The notes under the pieces: generated by a model
Told to the model about the DNA's origin: nothing
Seen by the model: the letters and a program-made list of their open reading frames with translations, nothing else
Database searches by the model: none
Origin: Idiomarina piscisalsi
GTDB lineage: Bacteria; Pseudomonadota; Gammaproteobacteria; Enterobacterales; Alteromonadaceae
DNA length: 64,000 nt
Reading direction: 5' to 3'
Assembly: GCF_003987095.1 (NCBI RefSeq)
Contig: NZ_PIQA01000006.1
Span: 124,001 to 188,000 of the forward strand
Made by a program: the position numbers and the translations under genes
Shown: positions 9,900 through 17,972 of the stretch, one piece after another
Numbering within the stretch: position 1 is the first letter of the stretch
How the letters are laid out: each line of letters starts with the position of its first letter

Positions 9900-10778
9900 A
9901 TGAGTGACGACAAAGTAGAAAACTCTCCGGCAACAGAAGATGCCAGCCGGAAAACAACCTGGGCCGTTGTTATTGTCATTGTGGTTGCGGTCATTGCTGC
10001 TGTTATTTGGTGGTGGTTACCCTCGGAAAAGCCACAGCAGCAAGAAAAGGTTGTCGTGGAGCAGTCAACCTCAACAGAGGTAGAAGCAGAGTCATACGAA
10101 CCTGAAGAGCCTGCAAAACAAGAGTCGGAACCTTTACCGGAACCCGTAGAGCCAGAGCCTGAACCGGTTGAACAAACCGAAGAAGACCCCGAGCCGGAAC
10201 AAATAGCACTGCCAGAGCTTAACAACAGTACGCCGACGGTTTTACAGGAGCTGGACTCAAGCGATATTAACATTCGTCCGCTGAAAAGCTCTCAGCTTAT
10301 CCGCGACGCTGTCGTATTAGCCGACAATATTAGTAATGGCAGTATTGTTCGAGACCGCACTATTGTGCAGCGCCCCGATGGTCGTTTTAGCGTTATAGAA
10401 GTGGATGGTGAGCTTTATATTGATGAGAGTTCCTACCGTCGTTACGACGCACTCGTCGACTGGTTCGTTAGTCTGGACGCCTACGCATTAGCTGACAACT
10501 ACGAGCTATTTAAGCCTTTAGTTCAGGAGGCGTATGCGGAAATTGGCTACCCGGATTCAAACTTTGATGACACCCTAATCGAAGCTATCGATGTGCTGTT
10601 GTCGACACCAGTGCCGGAGGGTTTGGTCGAGGTGAACGCTGACAGTGTCATGTATACTTATGCGGATGATGCTTATGAAGCGTTACCGGCAGCCCAAAAG
10701 CAATTGTTGCGAATGGGGCCGGATAATATCGAGCGTATTAAACAAAAACTTAGAGAAATCCAAAGGGCACTGCAGTAG
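9900..10778 (+). CDS. DUF3014 membrane-anchored protein
   Basis: A 292-residue protein of unknown function. A short cytoplasmic N-terminus is followed by one membrane segment (about 20-39, TWAVVIVIVVAVIAAVIWWW). A roughly 60-residue Pro/Glu-rich linker (PEPVEPEPEPVEQ) comes next, then a folded domain from about residue 100 (LPELNNSTPTVLQELDSS to KLREIQRAL) that matches DUF3014. The topology suggests a bitopic inner-membrane protein whose domain is held away from the membrane in the periplasm by the acidic linker. It sits between yaaA and an acyltransferase gene (3 bp gap), and nothing in the context fixes its role. Confidence 0.8.
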   Translation: MSDDKVENSPATEDASRKTTWAVVIVIVVAVIAAVIWWWLPSEKPQQQEKVVVEQSTSTEVEAESYEPEEPAKQESEPLPEPVEPEPEPVEQTEEDPEPEQIALPELNNSTPTVLQELDSSDINIRPLKSSQLIRDAVVLADNISNGSIVRDRTIVQRPDGRFSVIEVDGELYIDESSYRRYDALVDWFVSLDAYALADNYELFKPLVQEAYAEIGYPDSNFDDTLIEAIDVLLSTPVPEGLVEVNADSVMYTYADDAYEALPAAQKQLLRMGPDNIERIKQKLREIQRALQ

Positions 10779-10781
10779 TTT

Positions 10782-11387
10782 ATGAAAAGTAACGATCAGC
10801 TTCCTGAATTTGTAAAAGGCGAATTTCCTGTCAGAGACAACCGTTTCTTGCGCTGGATTGGTCGTGTTGGAATGCGTCTCATGGGAGGCTGGAAAATTAA
10901 CGGCAGTATGCCAGCGGTTAAAAAGGCGATTCTTCCTGTGGCGCCACATACGTCAAACTGGGACTTCCCGGTTGGCGCGTTCGTTATGCTTGCTATGGGA
11001 CTTAAACTGAATTACCTGGGTAAGAATAGCCTGTTCCGCTTTCCTATAAAAACGCTGATGACTAAGCTGGGAGGCATTCCTGTCGATAGAAGTGCCGCTA
11101 ATGGCGTAGTTGGCAGCATGGTGGAGCAGTTTCGTAGCAAGGACGAGCTTATTCTGGTTATCACCCCGGAAGGAACACGTAAAAAAGTTACGGAATGGAA
11201 AAAGGGCTTTTTGCACATGGCGAAGCAAGCAAAAGTACCGGTTATACCGGTTGCATTCGACTTTGCTCGTAAAGCTATTGATATTGGCCCAGCGTTAATG
11301 ATCACCGACGAAATTGAAAAAGAACTGCTTCGCGTGAAGTCATTTTTCGCGCATGCGCAGGGCAAACGGAGTGAAGCATCGTGCTGA
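10782..11387 (+). CDS. 1-acylglycerol-3-phosphate acyltransferase-like protein (PlsC family)
   Basis: A 201-residue member of the glycerolipid acyltransferase superfamily. The catalytic HX4D motif is visible as PHTSNWDFP (about 54-59). The substrate-binding motif appears as TPEGTRKK, followed by VPVIPVAFDF. It is shorter than PlsC and lacks a clear membrane helix, resembling the small acyltransferases often annotated as lysophospholipid or glycerol acyltransferase. It probably acylates a lysophospholipid at the inner membrane, but the acceptor is not deducible. Its stop overlaps the next gene's GTG start by 7 bp, indicating translational coupling. Confidence 0.8.
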   Translation: MKSNDQLPEFVKGEFPVRDNRFLRWIGRVGMRLMGGWKINGSMPAVKKAILPVAPHTSNWDFPVGAFVMLAMGLKLNYLGKNSLFRFPIKTLMTKLGGIPVDRSAANGVVGSMVEQFRSKDELILVITPEGTRKKVTEWKKGFLHMAKQAKVPVIPVAFDFARKAIDIGPALMITDEIEKELLRVKSFFAHAQGKRSEASC

Positions 11388-12028
11388 GAAGTTTGGCTGC
11401 TGTCATTATGTGTTTTCTTGCACTGGCCGCAATGCCGGCTAAGGCGGGCGACTTTTGGCAACAGCAATGGACGGTTCCTGGTGAAGCTGAAAGTAATAAC
11501 TTAATTATTCGTCCTATACGTGAGTCTGATAAAGCGCGCTTTTTTCACTCTTACATGACATCACAAAAATGGTTGTATAAGAAACTCGGCTGGGCTTGGC
11601 CTTCTGAGAAAAGTACGCTGGAACAAAACAGTACAATGGTGGATTACCACCTGGAACAAGCCGAACAAAAGACTGCGTTCACTTATGTTGTATTGGATAA
11701 ATCCGACAATTCTATTATTGGTGCGGTTTATATGGTGCCTGTGGCGTCGGAGCGCCAGGAAAACAGTGGTATTTCAAAAAGTGCCTATAACGCAGAAGTC
11801 AGCTGGTGGTTGTTAGAAAGTGCTGTTGATAATAACCTCCATAACGATCTCTTCGCTTTACTAACGCGTTGGCTTGGGGAAAGCTGGCCATGGCGGCAGG
11901 TTATGTTTCCTGTCTCTGAAAATAACGCAACAGCTCTGCAACTGTTAGAAAGCAGTAAAGCACGCTACATTGGCAGAAACCTCGATACACAAGAAAAGTA
12001 TTTCTCATACGCAATTTCACGCAAATAA
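11381..12028 (+). CDS. GNAT-fold protein with signal peptide
   Basis: A 215-residue protein with an unusual layout. The first 22 residues are a clean Sec signal peptide (MLRSLAAVIMCFLALAAMPAKA, cut at AKA/GD in two parts: hydrophobic core, then AxA). The rest resembles a GNAT acetyltransferase: LIIRPIRESDKARF opens like the first beta strand and helix, followed by YVVLDKSDNSIIGAVYMVP and a late NATALQLLESSKARYIG like the C-terminal GNAT helix. The classical Q/RxxGxG/A acetyl-CoA loop is not evident. Start is GTG, chosen because GGAG lies 9 nt upstream. Acetyl-CoA is not expected in the periplasm, so enzymatic activity is uncertain. Confidence 0.6.
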   Translation: MLRSLAAVIMCFLALAAMPAKAGDFWQQQWTVPGEAESNNLIIRPIRESDKARFFHSYMTSQKWLYKKLGWAWPSEKSTLEQNSTMVDYHLEQAEQKTAFTYVVLDKSDNSIIGAVYMVPVASERQENSGISKSAYNAEVSWWLLESAVDNNLHNDLFALLTRWLGESWPWRQVMFPVSENNATALQLLESSKARYIGRNLDTQEKYFSYAISRK

Positions 12029-12098
12029 TTCCTCGTTGTGCTATGATCGCGCGCAATTCGCTATTGAGTATAAAAGACAGGTTAATTAAGGAAGACTT

Positions 12099-12563
12099 AT
12101 GCAGGTAATTGAAGGCGGTATCAATGCGGCTGGCAAAAAATTTGCCATTATCGTATCTCGCTTCAACCATTTCGTTGTTGAAAGCTTACTGGACGGTGCT
12201 GTTCAAACATTAAAGCATTATGGCGAAGTGGCAGACGACGACATTACTGTGGTACGTGTTCCTGGCGCCTATGAAATTCCGGTAACAGCAAAGCGTTTAG
12301 CGCAGTCGGGTAAATATGACGCCATTATCGCTGTTGGTGCAGTGATTCGCGGCGGCACGCCTCACTTCGAGTTTGTCGCAGGCGAATGCAATAGCGGACT
12401 GGGTCGTGTTGCAACCGAATTTGGATTACCGGTAGCCTTTGGTGTTATTACCACAGACTCATTAGAGCAAGCTATTGAACGAAGCGGTTCTAAAGCGGGT
12501 AACAAAGGTTCCGAAGCCGCTTTAAGCGCGCTCGAAATGGTCAACGTACTGGATAAAATCTAA
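12099..12563 (+). CDS. ribH: 6,7-dimethyl-8-ribityllumazine synthase
   Basis: A 154-residue enzyme that condenses 5-amino-6-ribitylaminouracil with 3,4-dihydroxy-2-butanone 4-phosphate, the penultimate step of riboflavin synthesis. Family landmarks include [41 protein letters not shown] and [17 protein letters not shown]. It starts with a good AAGGAAG ribosome-binding site. nusB follows 2 bp after the stop, the standard ribH-nusB arrangement. No FMN riboswitch is visible in the 70 bp upstream. Confidence 0.97.
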   Translation: MQVIEGGINAAGKKFAIIVSRFNHFVVESLLDGAVQTLKHYGEVADDDITVVRVPGAYEIPVTAKRLAQSGKYDAIIAVGAVIRGGTPHFEFVAGECNSGLGRVATEFGLPVAFGVITTDSLEQAIERSGSKAGNKGSEAALSALEMVNVLDKI

Positions 12564-12565
12564 AG

Positions 12566-12985
12566 ATGAAACCTGCAGCACGAAGAAAAGCACGAAAGTT
12601 AGCGGTTCAGGCTATTTACTCCTGGCAGTTGTCGCAAAACAGTTTTAGCGATATAGAAGCTCAGTTTTTAACAGATACGGACACCGACAAAGTCGACGTA
12701 GATTACTTTCTTGAGCTAGTGCGAGGCGTTGGCGGTCAGTACCGTTCGCTCGACGAGTCTTTGAAGCCATTTTTGGCACGTCCGATAAACGAGCTTGATC
12801 CTATCGAGCTGGCGGTTCTGCGTATTGCGGCTTACGAGTTAAGCGAACGCATGGATGTTCCGTACAAAGTTGCCATTAACGAAGCGATTGAACTTGCCAA
12901 ATCATTTGGTGCTGACGAAAGCCATCGTTTTGTGAATGGTGTTCTGGACAAAGCGGTAGATACCTTACGACCCGCACGAAAATAG
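12566..12985 (+). CDS. nusB: Transcription antitermination factor NusB
   Basis: A 139-residue RNA-binding protein that joins NusE (S10) on boxA RNA to support antitermination in rRNA operons. The sequence shows the N-terminal basic helix [18 protein letters not shown], the central [18 protein letters not shown] and the C-terminal [26 protein letters not shown], all typical of NusB. It is fused into the ribH-nusB-thiL-pgpA operon with 2-bp gaps on each side. Confidence 0.97.
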   Translation: MKPAARRKARKLAVQAIYSWQLSQNSFSDIEAQFLTDTDTDKVDVDYFLELVRGVGGQYRSLDESLKPFLARPINELDPIELAVLRIAAYELSERMDVPYKVAINEAIELAKSFGADESHRFVNGVLDKAVDTLRPARK

Positions 12986-12987
12986 TT

Positions 12988-13992
12988 ATGCCTAACGACG
13001 AGTTTTCTCTCATTAACGATTATTTCGCAAATCGCTCCGCTTGTCGGAGCGATGTTGTAATAGGCATTGGTGACGACGGCGCTGTCGTTAAACCCATGCC
13101 CGAGCACGATACCGTTGTGGTTACTGACACCTTAGTTGAAGGTGTACATTTCGACAAAACCACGCCGCCAAGAGCCATCGGCCACAAAGCTGTTGCCGTC
13201 AATTTAAGCGACCTGGCGGCAATGGGGGCGCAACCAAGTTGGGTGAGCTTAGCGCTGACCTGCCCCAATACTAACCAAGACTGGTTGACAGAGTTCAGTA
13301 GCGGCCTTGATGAAATCTGCCGTTACTATGACTGCCAACTTATCGGTGGTGACACAACCAAAGGCCCTTTAACGGTAACTGTTACTGCTCATGGGCAATT
13401 ACCAACTGGGACGGCAATTAGTCGAAGCGGAGCAAAGCCCGGCGACTGGGTTTACGTGAGTGGCTCACTCGGTGATGCAGGACTTGGCTTAAAAGTCACA
13501 CAGAATAAAGTCAGCACAACAGGTCGCCACTTGCAGCATGTCATTGAGCGGCTGCACTACCCAACACCACGGGTGGCAATGGGGCAGGTACTTCGGGGCG
13601 TTGCAACGTCTTGCATTGACGTCTCTGATGGCCTGATAGCCGATTTAGGGCATTTACTGAATCAGGCACAAGTTTCCGCGCAAATCGATTTAGAAAAATT
13701 ACCCCTGTCATTGGCACTTACCGAAACATTAAACGCCAATGAAGCCCTGGCTATGGCGTTAACAGCCGGTGACGACTACGAGCTATGTTTTACATTGCCT
13801 GAAGAGCACCGTGGTCGCATGGAAACGCTGACATCGCATTTAAAGACCAAACCCGTTTGTATCGGTCGGATAATGAAAGGTGCTGAAGCAAAAATTAACA
13901 TGCACTACGAAGGCGAGCCGTGGGAACTTCCGCAAGGCTATAAAAGCTTTAACCACTTTGCCGAAGAAGAAATAGTCAAAGAAGGCGAGTAA
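12988..13992 (+). CDS. thiL: Thiamine-monophosphate kinase
   Basis: A 334-residue ATP-dependent kinase that converts thiamine monophosphate to thiamine pyrophosphate. It shows the AIR-synthase-like fold motifs FSLINDYF, GIGDDGAVV, DTLVEGVHF, AVNLSDLAAMGAQP and the Mg/ATP-binding GGDTTKGPLTVTVTAHG, plus SDGLIADLGHLL and AGDDYELCF near the C-terminus. It lies 2 bp after nusB and 3 bp before pgpA. Confidence 0.96.
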   Translation: MPNDEFSLINDYFANRSACRSDVVIGIGDDGAVVKPMPEHDTVVVTDTLVEGVHFDKTTPPRAIGHKAVAVNLSDLAAMGAQPSWVSLALTCPNTNQDWLTEFSSGLDEICRYYDCQLIGGDTTKGPLTVTVTAHGQLPTGTAISRSGAKPGDWVYVSGSLGDAGLGLKVTQNKVSTTGRHLQHVIERLHYPTPRVAMGQVLRGVATSCIDVSDGLIADLGHLLNQAQVSAQIDLEKLPLSLALTETLNANEALAMALTAGDDYELCFTLPEEHRGRMETLTSHLKTKPVCIGRIMKGAEAKINMHYEGEPWELPQGYKSFNHFAEEEIVKEGE

Positions 13993-13995
13993 GTC

Positions 13996-14460
13996 ATGCC
14001 GAAACTGAATTGGTTTAACCCTATCCACTGGCTCTCCCTTGGTTTCGGCACAGGGTTAGCCCCAAAAGCCCCCGGCACCTTCGGGACCTTAGTCGGCATA
14101 CCCTTTGTCTACCTGATTACCCAACTCACATGGCAGTGGCAACTTATCGCCCTGATACTGGCTACAATTATCGGTATCTTTCTGTGCCAATACACCGCCA
14201 AAGCCATGGGCGAGCACGACCATCCATCTATCGTATGGGACGAAATAGTCGGCTACGGCTTCGCAATGTTTGCATTACCTTTTGAAGCAACCTGGCTCAT
14301 CGCCGCCTTTCTTCTATTCCGCCTTTTCGATATCTGGAAACCCGGCCCCATCGGCTGGTCCGACAAAAAGCTCACCGGCGGCACCGGCATAATGATGGAC
14401 GACGTCCTAGCCGGCATCCTAACCACCGCCATCTTGCATATAGCGGCATACTTCCTTTAA
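13996..14460 (+). CDS. pgpA: Phosphatidylglycerophosphatase A
   Basis: A 154-residue inner-membrane enzyme that dephosphorylates phosphatidylglycerophosphate to phosphatidylglycerol. Characteristic segments are LGFGTGLAPKAPGTFGTL near the N-terminus, the acidic PSIVWDEIVGY and FRLFDIWKPGPIGWSDKK, with three to four hydrophobic helices. It is the last gene of ribH-nusB-thiL-pgpA. Structured element A1 begins 7 bp after its stop codon. Confidence 0.95.
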   Translation: MPKLNWFNPIHWLSLGFGTGLAPKAPGTFGTLVGIPFVYLITQLTWQWQLIALILATIIGIFLCQYTAKAMGEHDHPSIVWDEIVGYGFAMFALPFEATWLIAAFLLFRLFDIWKPGPIGWSDKKLTGGTGIMMDDVLAGILTTAILHIAAYFL

Positions 14461-14467
14461 AGCCCGA

Positions 14468-14630
14468 GGGGACAGATAACCCTCTTATTTCGCTTGAGCA
14501 TAGGGAAGCTTTCCTGTGGAGACGCTACGAGTTCATCCATGAACGCTTGACGAAGGCCATCCATGGCCTTCGACACTCCCCAGTAAAGCTTCTCTATGCT
14601 CGTAACGCTTATAAGCGGCTTATCTGTCCC
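14468..14630 (-). repeat. Structured intergenic element, type A copy 1
   Basis: A 163-bp imperfect palindrome with internal hairpins, drawn on the minus strand because that strand carries the GGA loops. The outermost arms pair perfectly over 11 bp (14468-14478 with 14620-14630). A second arm pair lies at 14496-14512 and 14585-14601. The 62-bp core (14518-14579, GGAG to CTCC) holds two hairpins, 14551-14572 and 14531-14544, each with ATGGAT in the loop on the minus strand. Sixty of 62 core bases match copy A2 at 30367-30428, whereas the surrounding stems differ in sequence but still pair. It starts 7 bp after the pgpA stop. The gap 14461-14815 contains this element, element B1 and no gene. Confidence 0.85.
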
Positions 14631-14674
14631 TTCAGGCTAGAAAGAGATAGTCGCTGCGTAATATCGAGGGGTAT

Positions 14675-14806
14675 AAGCGAGCGCCCACATAGGTTGTAAG
14701 GGGCACTATGGAGGTGTGCAGCGCCATGGATGGCGCTGCTCAAGCCCTACAGGGATGTATTTACGGGCGTCCTCCATAGTGCCCCTTATAACCTCAGCGC
14801 TCGCTT
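14675..14806 (+). repeat. Structured intergenic element, type B copy 1
   Basis: A 132-bp structured palindrome. Outer arms AAGCGAGCGC (14675-14684) and 14797-14806 pair perfectly. An inner 18-bp perfect stem is formed by 14697-14714 and 14771-14788. The 66-bp core (14710-14775) holds hairpin 14718-14739, with stem GCAGCGCC and loop ATGGAT, then the linker TCAAGC. The second hairpin is TACAGGGATGTA (14748-14759), with loop AGGGAT. The core matches copy B2 at 65 of 66 positions. It shares the ordering GGAG, hairpin, TCAAGC, hairpin, GCGTC, CTCC with element A, so A and B look like subtypes of one family. It ends 9 bp before the dxs stop codon. Confidence 0.85.
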
Positions 14807-14815
14807 TTCCTCGAT

Positions 14816-16666
14816 CTAGAAAAAGCGGGCTTTGACTTGGGCTTCTATGCCTTCGGCGTCGAGGTTGAGTTCGGTGCGGATTTCGGCTTGGGAGCCGTGT
14901 TTGATGAACTCGTCGGGGAGTCCTAGCTGCAGGACAGGAATAGACAAGCCTTTGTCGGCGAGATATTCCAGCACGGCACTGCCAGCGCCACCGGCAATGA
15001 CGCTTTCTTCAACGGTGACTAGACTGTCGTGTTTGGCAACGGCGTCTTCAATGGCTTGGGTATCCAGAGGCTTCACAAAGCGCATATCAATAATGCTGGC
15101 GTTTAATGCCTCTGCCGCTTGTTTAACTTCAGGCAATAGTGTGCCAAAGTTTAGGAATGCTATTTTTTCACCTTCGCGGACGGTTCTGGCTTTGCCTATT
15201 TCTAGTGGTTCAGGGTCTCTCAACTCGAGCCCGACACCGGCACCACGTGGGTATCGAACAGAGGCCGGTCCCTTGTACTGATAACCGGTGGTCAGCATAT
15301 CCAGGCATTCTTGCTCGTCACTAGGCGTCATTATTACCATATTCGGTATGCAGCGCATGTAGCTAATATCAAAAGCGCCCTGATGGGTTGGGCCGTCGGC
15401 ACCAACAATACCGGCGCGGTCAATCGCAAACAACACATCTAAGTTCTGCAGCGCCACGTCATGAATTAATTGGTCGTAACCACGCTGTAAGAACGTTGAG
15501 TAAATAGCGACAACAGGTTTCATACCAGCTATGGCTAAACCCGCTGCGTAGGTAACACTGTGCTGCTCGGCTATGGCGACATCAAAATATTGTTCAGGGT
15601 AGGCTTGTGAAAATTCGACCATCCCGGAGCCTTCCCGCATAGCGGGTGTTATCGCCATCAAGGACTTATCATTTTGAGCTGTGCTGCACAGCCACTGACC
15701 AAAAATATCGGAGTAATTCGGAACACCCGGTGCCTTTTGTGGCAGCTCTGACGACTTAGGATCAAACTTGGGCACGCCGTGGTAACCAATAGGATCCTTC
15801 TCAGCGGGCTTATAGCCTTTACCTTTTTGCGTCACTATATGCAGTAACTGAGGACCTTTCAGGTCTTTCATATTACGTAGGGTGTCTACCAGCGCATTAA
15901 CATCGTGACCGTCAATGGGGCCTATATAGTTAAAGCCAAGCTCTTCGAAAATTGTGCCCGGTGCCATCATGCCTTTCATATGCTCTTCGGCACGGCTGGC
16001 GAAATGACGAATATGAGGCAGTGGACTTAGCAGCTTCTTGCCGCTCTCGCGTAATGAGGTATAAAAACGACCAGACAGTAAGCGCGCGAAATGATGGTTC
16101 AGCGCACCGACGTTCTCTGAAATTGACATGTCATTGTCGTTCAGAATAACCAGCATGTCGGGCTTTATGTCACCGGCATGGTTCATTGCTTCAAAAGCCA
16201 TACCGGCGGTCATGGCGCCGTCACCAATAATGGACACCACTTTCTGCTCACGTTTTTGACGCTGCGCGGCAACGGCTAAACCTAAAGCCGCGGATATTGA
16301 TGTACTCGAATGCCCAACAGAAAGCACGTCATAGTCGCTTTCTTCGCGCCATGGGAAAGGGTGCAAACCGTCTTTCTGGCGAATGGTATGCAGCTGTTCT
16401 TTGCGACCCGTGAGAATTTTATGCGGATATGCCTGATGGCCAACGTCCCAAACTAACTTGTCATTTGGCGTGTGATACACGTAGTGCAGAGCAACAGTAA
16501 GCTCAACAGTTCCCAGGCCAGAGGCTAGATGACCACTGCTTTGACTGACTGAGGTCAGTAAAAACTGACGCACTTCAGCGCATAAATCGGTCAGTTGACT
16601 CGGCGCAAGCTCGCGCAAATCAGCTGGAAAATTAATTTTATCGAGTAACGGGTAATTTTGTATCAT
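14816..16666 (-). CDS. dxs: 1-deoxy-D-xylulose-5-phosphate synthase
   Basis: A 616-residue thiamine-diphosphate enzyme that condenses pyruvate with glyceraldehyde 3-phosphate, the first step of the MEP isoprenoid pathway. Visible landmarks are [15 protein letters not shown], the ThDP/Mg motif [18 protein letters not shown] with NDNDMSIS, the catalytic glutamate segment [17 protein letters not shown] and the C-terminal transketolase domain. It begins 4 bp after ispA and is the third gene of xseB-ispA-dxs. Confidence 0.97.
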   Translation of the reverse strand: MIQNYPLLDKINFPADLRELAPSQLTDLCAEVRQFLLTSVSQSSGHLASGLGTVELTVALHYVYHTPNDKLVWDVGHQAYPHKILTGRKEQLHTIRQKDGLHPFPWREESDYDVLSVGHSSTSISAALGLAVAAQRQKREQKVVSIIGDGAMTAGMAFEAMNHAGDIKPDMLVILNDNDMSISENVGALNHHFARLLSGRFYTSLRESGKKLLSPLPHIRHFASRAEEHMKGMMAPGTIFEELGFNYIGPIDGHDVNALVDTLRNMKDLKGPQLLHIVTQKGKGYKPAEKDPIGYHGVPKFDPKSSELPQKAPGVPNYSDIFGQWLCSTAQNDKSLMAITPAMREGSGMVEFSQAYPEQYFDVAIAEQHSVTYAAGLAIAGMKPVVAIYSTFLQRGYDQLIHDVALQNLDVLFAIDRAGIVGADGPTHQGAFDISYMRCIPNMVIMTPSDEQECLDMLTTGYQYKGPASVRYPRGAGVGLELRDPEPLEIGKARTVREGEKIAFLNFGTLLPEVKQAAEALNASIIDMRFVKPLDTQAIEDAVAKHDSLVTVEESVIAGGAGSAVLEYLADKGLSIPVLQLGLPDEFIKHGSQAEIRTELNLDAEGIEAQVKARFF

Positions 16667-16670
16667 TCGC

Positions 16671-17558
16671 TCAGTGATCCCGCTTCAGCAGGACGTCAGA
16701 AAATTGTTCGAGTTTTGCCGTATTGTAAGGGATATCGGCGAGTGACAGTAGTGCTTTCTCATGCAACGAGCTTAAGTATTTTTGAGCACCTTCGACGCCT
16801 AATAGCTGAACATAAGTCGACTTGTCTGCCGCTGTGTCCGAGCCCTGCGGTTTGCCCAGTAGCTCTGTGTTGCCAATAACGTCGAGAATATCATCCTGAA
16901 CCTGAAATGCGAGCCCCAAATGGGTCGCAAACTCTTCAAAATGAGGCTGCCATTTTAGTGCTTCCTCTTCACCACACAGCACGCCTATTGTTGCCGCAGC
17001 TTCAATTAAAGCACCGGTTTTATGTCTGTGCATGTGTTCAAGTTCGTGTTCGCTTACCTGTTGACCGGTGGCTTGTAAGTCAATTGCCTGGCCGGCACAC
17101 ATTCCGGCACTGCCACTCGCACGAGCCAATGCATTCACCATAGACAACTGACGCTCTGCCTTCAACCCACCTAACGGCGATTCTGACAATAATTCGAAAG
17201 CCAGGGTTTGCAGAGAATCGCCCGCCAAAATAGCGGTCGCTTCGTCAAACGCAATGTGGCAAGTGGGTTGGCCTCGCCTGAGCTCATCATTGTCCATGGC
17301 GGGCAGGTCGTCGTGAATCAGTGAGTAGGCATGAATCAGCTCAATAGCACCGGCAGCCGTCAAAGCGGCTTGTTTATCGCCACGGCAAATTTCGGCAATA
17401 GTCATTAGTAAATAAGGACGGACACGCTTGCCGCCCAGTAGCACGCCATGCTCCATCGCCCGCCTAAGCGTTTCATTAATAGAGTGACGCGCCAGCTGCT
17501 GTTTTAAAAATGCGTCGACTTGCTCGCGCACATCAGCCGTTAACGCATTAATGCTCAC
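16671..17558 (-). CDS. ispA: Farnesyl diphosphate synthase (geranyltranstransferase)
   Basis: A 295-residue short-chain prenyl synthase that builds farnesyl diphosphate from IPP and DMAPP. Both aspartate-rich motifs are present: [19 protein letters not shown] (first) and [12 protein letters not shown] (second). GGKRVRPYL lies near the N-terminus. Its start overlaps the xseB stop by 4 bp, implying translational coupling, and dxs follows directly. Confidence 0.96.
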   Translation of the reverse strand: MSINALTADVREQVDAFLKQQLARHSINETLRRAMEHGVLLGGKRVRPYLLMTIAEICRGDKQAALTAAGAIELIHAYSLIHDDLPAMDNDELRRGQPTCHIAFDEATAILAGDSLQTLAFELLSESPLGGLKAERQLSMVNALARASGSAGMCAGQAIDLQATGQQVSEHELEHMHRHKTGALIEAAATIGVLCGEEEALKWQPHFEEFATHLGLAFQVQDDILDVIGNTELLGKPQGSDTAADKSTYVQLLGVEGAQKYLSSLHEKALLSLADIPYNTAKLEQFSDVLLKRDH

Positions 17559-17791
17559 ATCACTTCTCCGTCATCATTATCAGCAGAGCCTTCCTGAGCA
17601 GCCATGAGTGTCGTCACTTTTTGCTCAGCCTGTTGCAGCTGTTGTTGACTGGTGCGAGCCAGTTGAATGGCCTTCTCAAACTTTTCCAGCGACTTTTCCA
17701 GTGGCAGTTCACCGTGCTCAAGCTCATTAACCAATGACTCAAGCTCTTCTAATGCCTGCTCAAACGACGGGGCTTTTTGTTGTTCTGACAT
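17555..17791 (-). CDS. xseB: Exodeoxyribonuclease VII small subunit
   Basis: A 78-residue helical protein that joins XseA to form exonuclease VII, which degrades single-stranded DNA. The family signature is SFEQALEELESLVNELEHGELPLE (about 8-31, split here as SFEQALEELESLV and ELEHGELPLEKSLEKFE). It is the first gene of xseB-ispA-dxs. The 181 bp upstream are shared with divergent pomA and contain the sigma-28-like promoter. Confidence 0.95.
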   Translation of the reverse strand: MSEQQKAPSFEQALEELESLVNELEHGELPLEKSLEKFEKAIQLARTSQQQLQQAEQKVTTLMAAQEGSADNDDGEVM

Positions 17792-17835
17792 AATGCTTCT
17801 TGCGCAATTGTTGTGTGTTAGGGCTAATTATCCGA

Positions 17836-17862
17836 TAAAGAATCCCGAATGTCAGCCGATGA
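17836..17862 (+). promoter_or_regulatory. Sigma-28 (FliA)-type promoter candidate for pomAB
   Basis: TAAA at 17836-17839 is followed after exactly 15 bp by GCCGATGA at 17855-17862. The enterobacterial FliA consensus is TAAA, 15 bp, GCCGATAA, so this differs at one base. Transcription would start near 17869, giving a leader of about 100 nt before pomA. Placement ahead of flagellar stator genes supports the call; experimental evidence is lacking. Confidence 0.65.
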
Positions 17863-17972
17863 TCTCATTATTCCTGTGTAACATAACAAGAAGATGCTTG
17901 TCAGAGCAGCGCTATTGTTTAAGAATGGAGCGTAGCTGGAATGGCAAAACGAGAATTGGGGAGGAGAACTGA

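Noticed and set aside
9845-10273. Long serine-rich open frame on the minus strand
   Set aside because: It mirrors the Pro/Glu-rich linker of the DUF3014 gene; low-complexity codons read backwards give Ser/Gly runs. No ribosome site or homology pattern.
12029-12098. FMN riboswitch upstream of ribH
   Set aside because: The 70-bp gap is too short and lacks the RFN-element boxes.
14461-14815. CRISPR array or insertion sequence in the pgpA/dxs gap
   Set aside because: Repeats are two palindromic elements of different type in opposite orientation, without regular spacers, a transposase or terminal target duplication.
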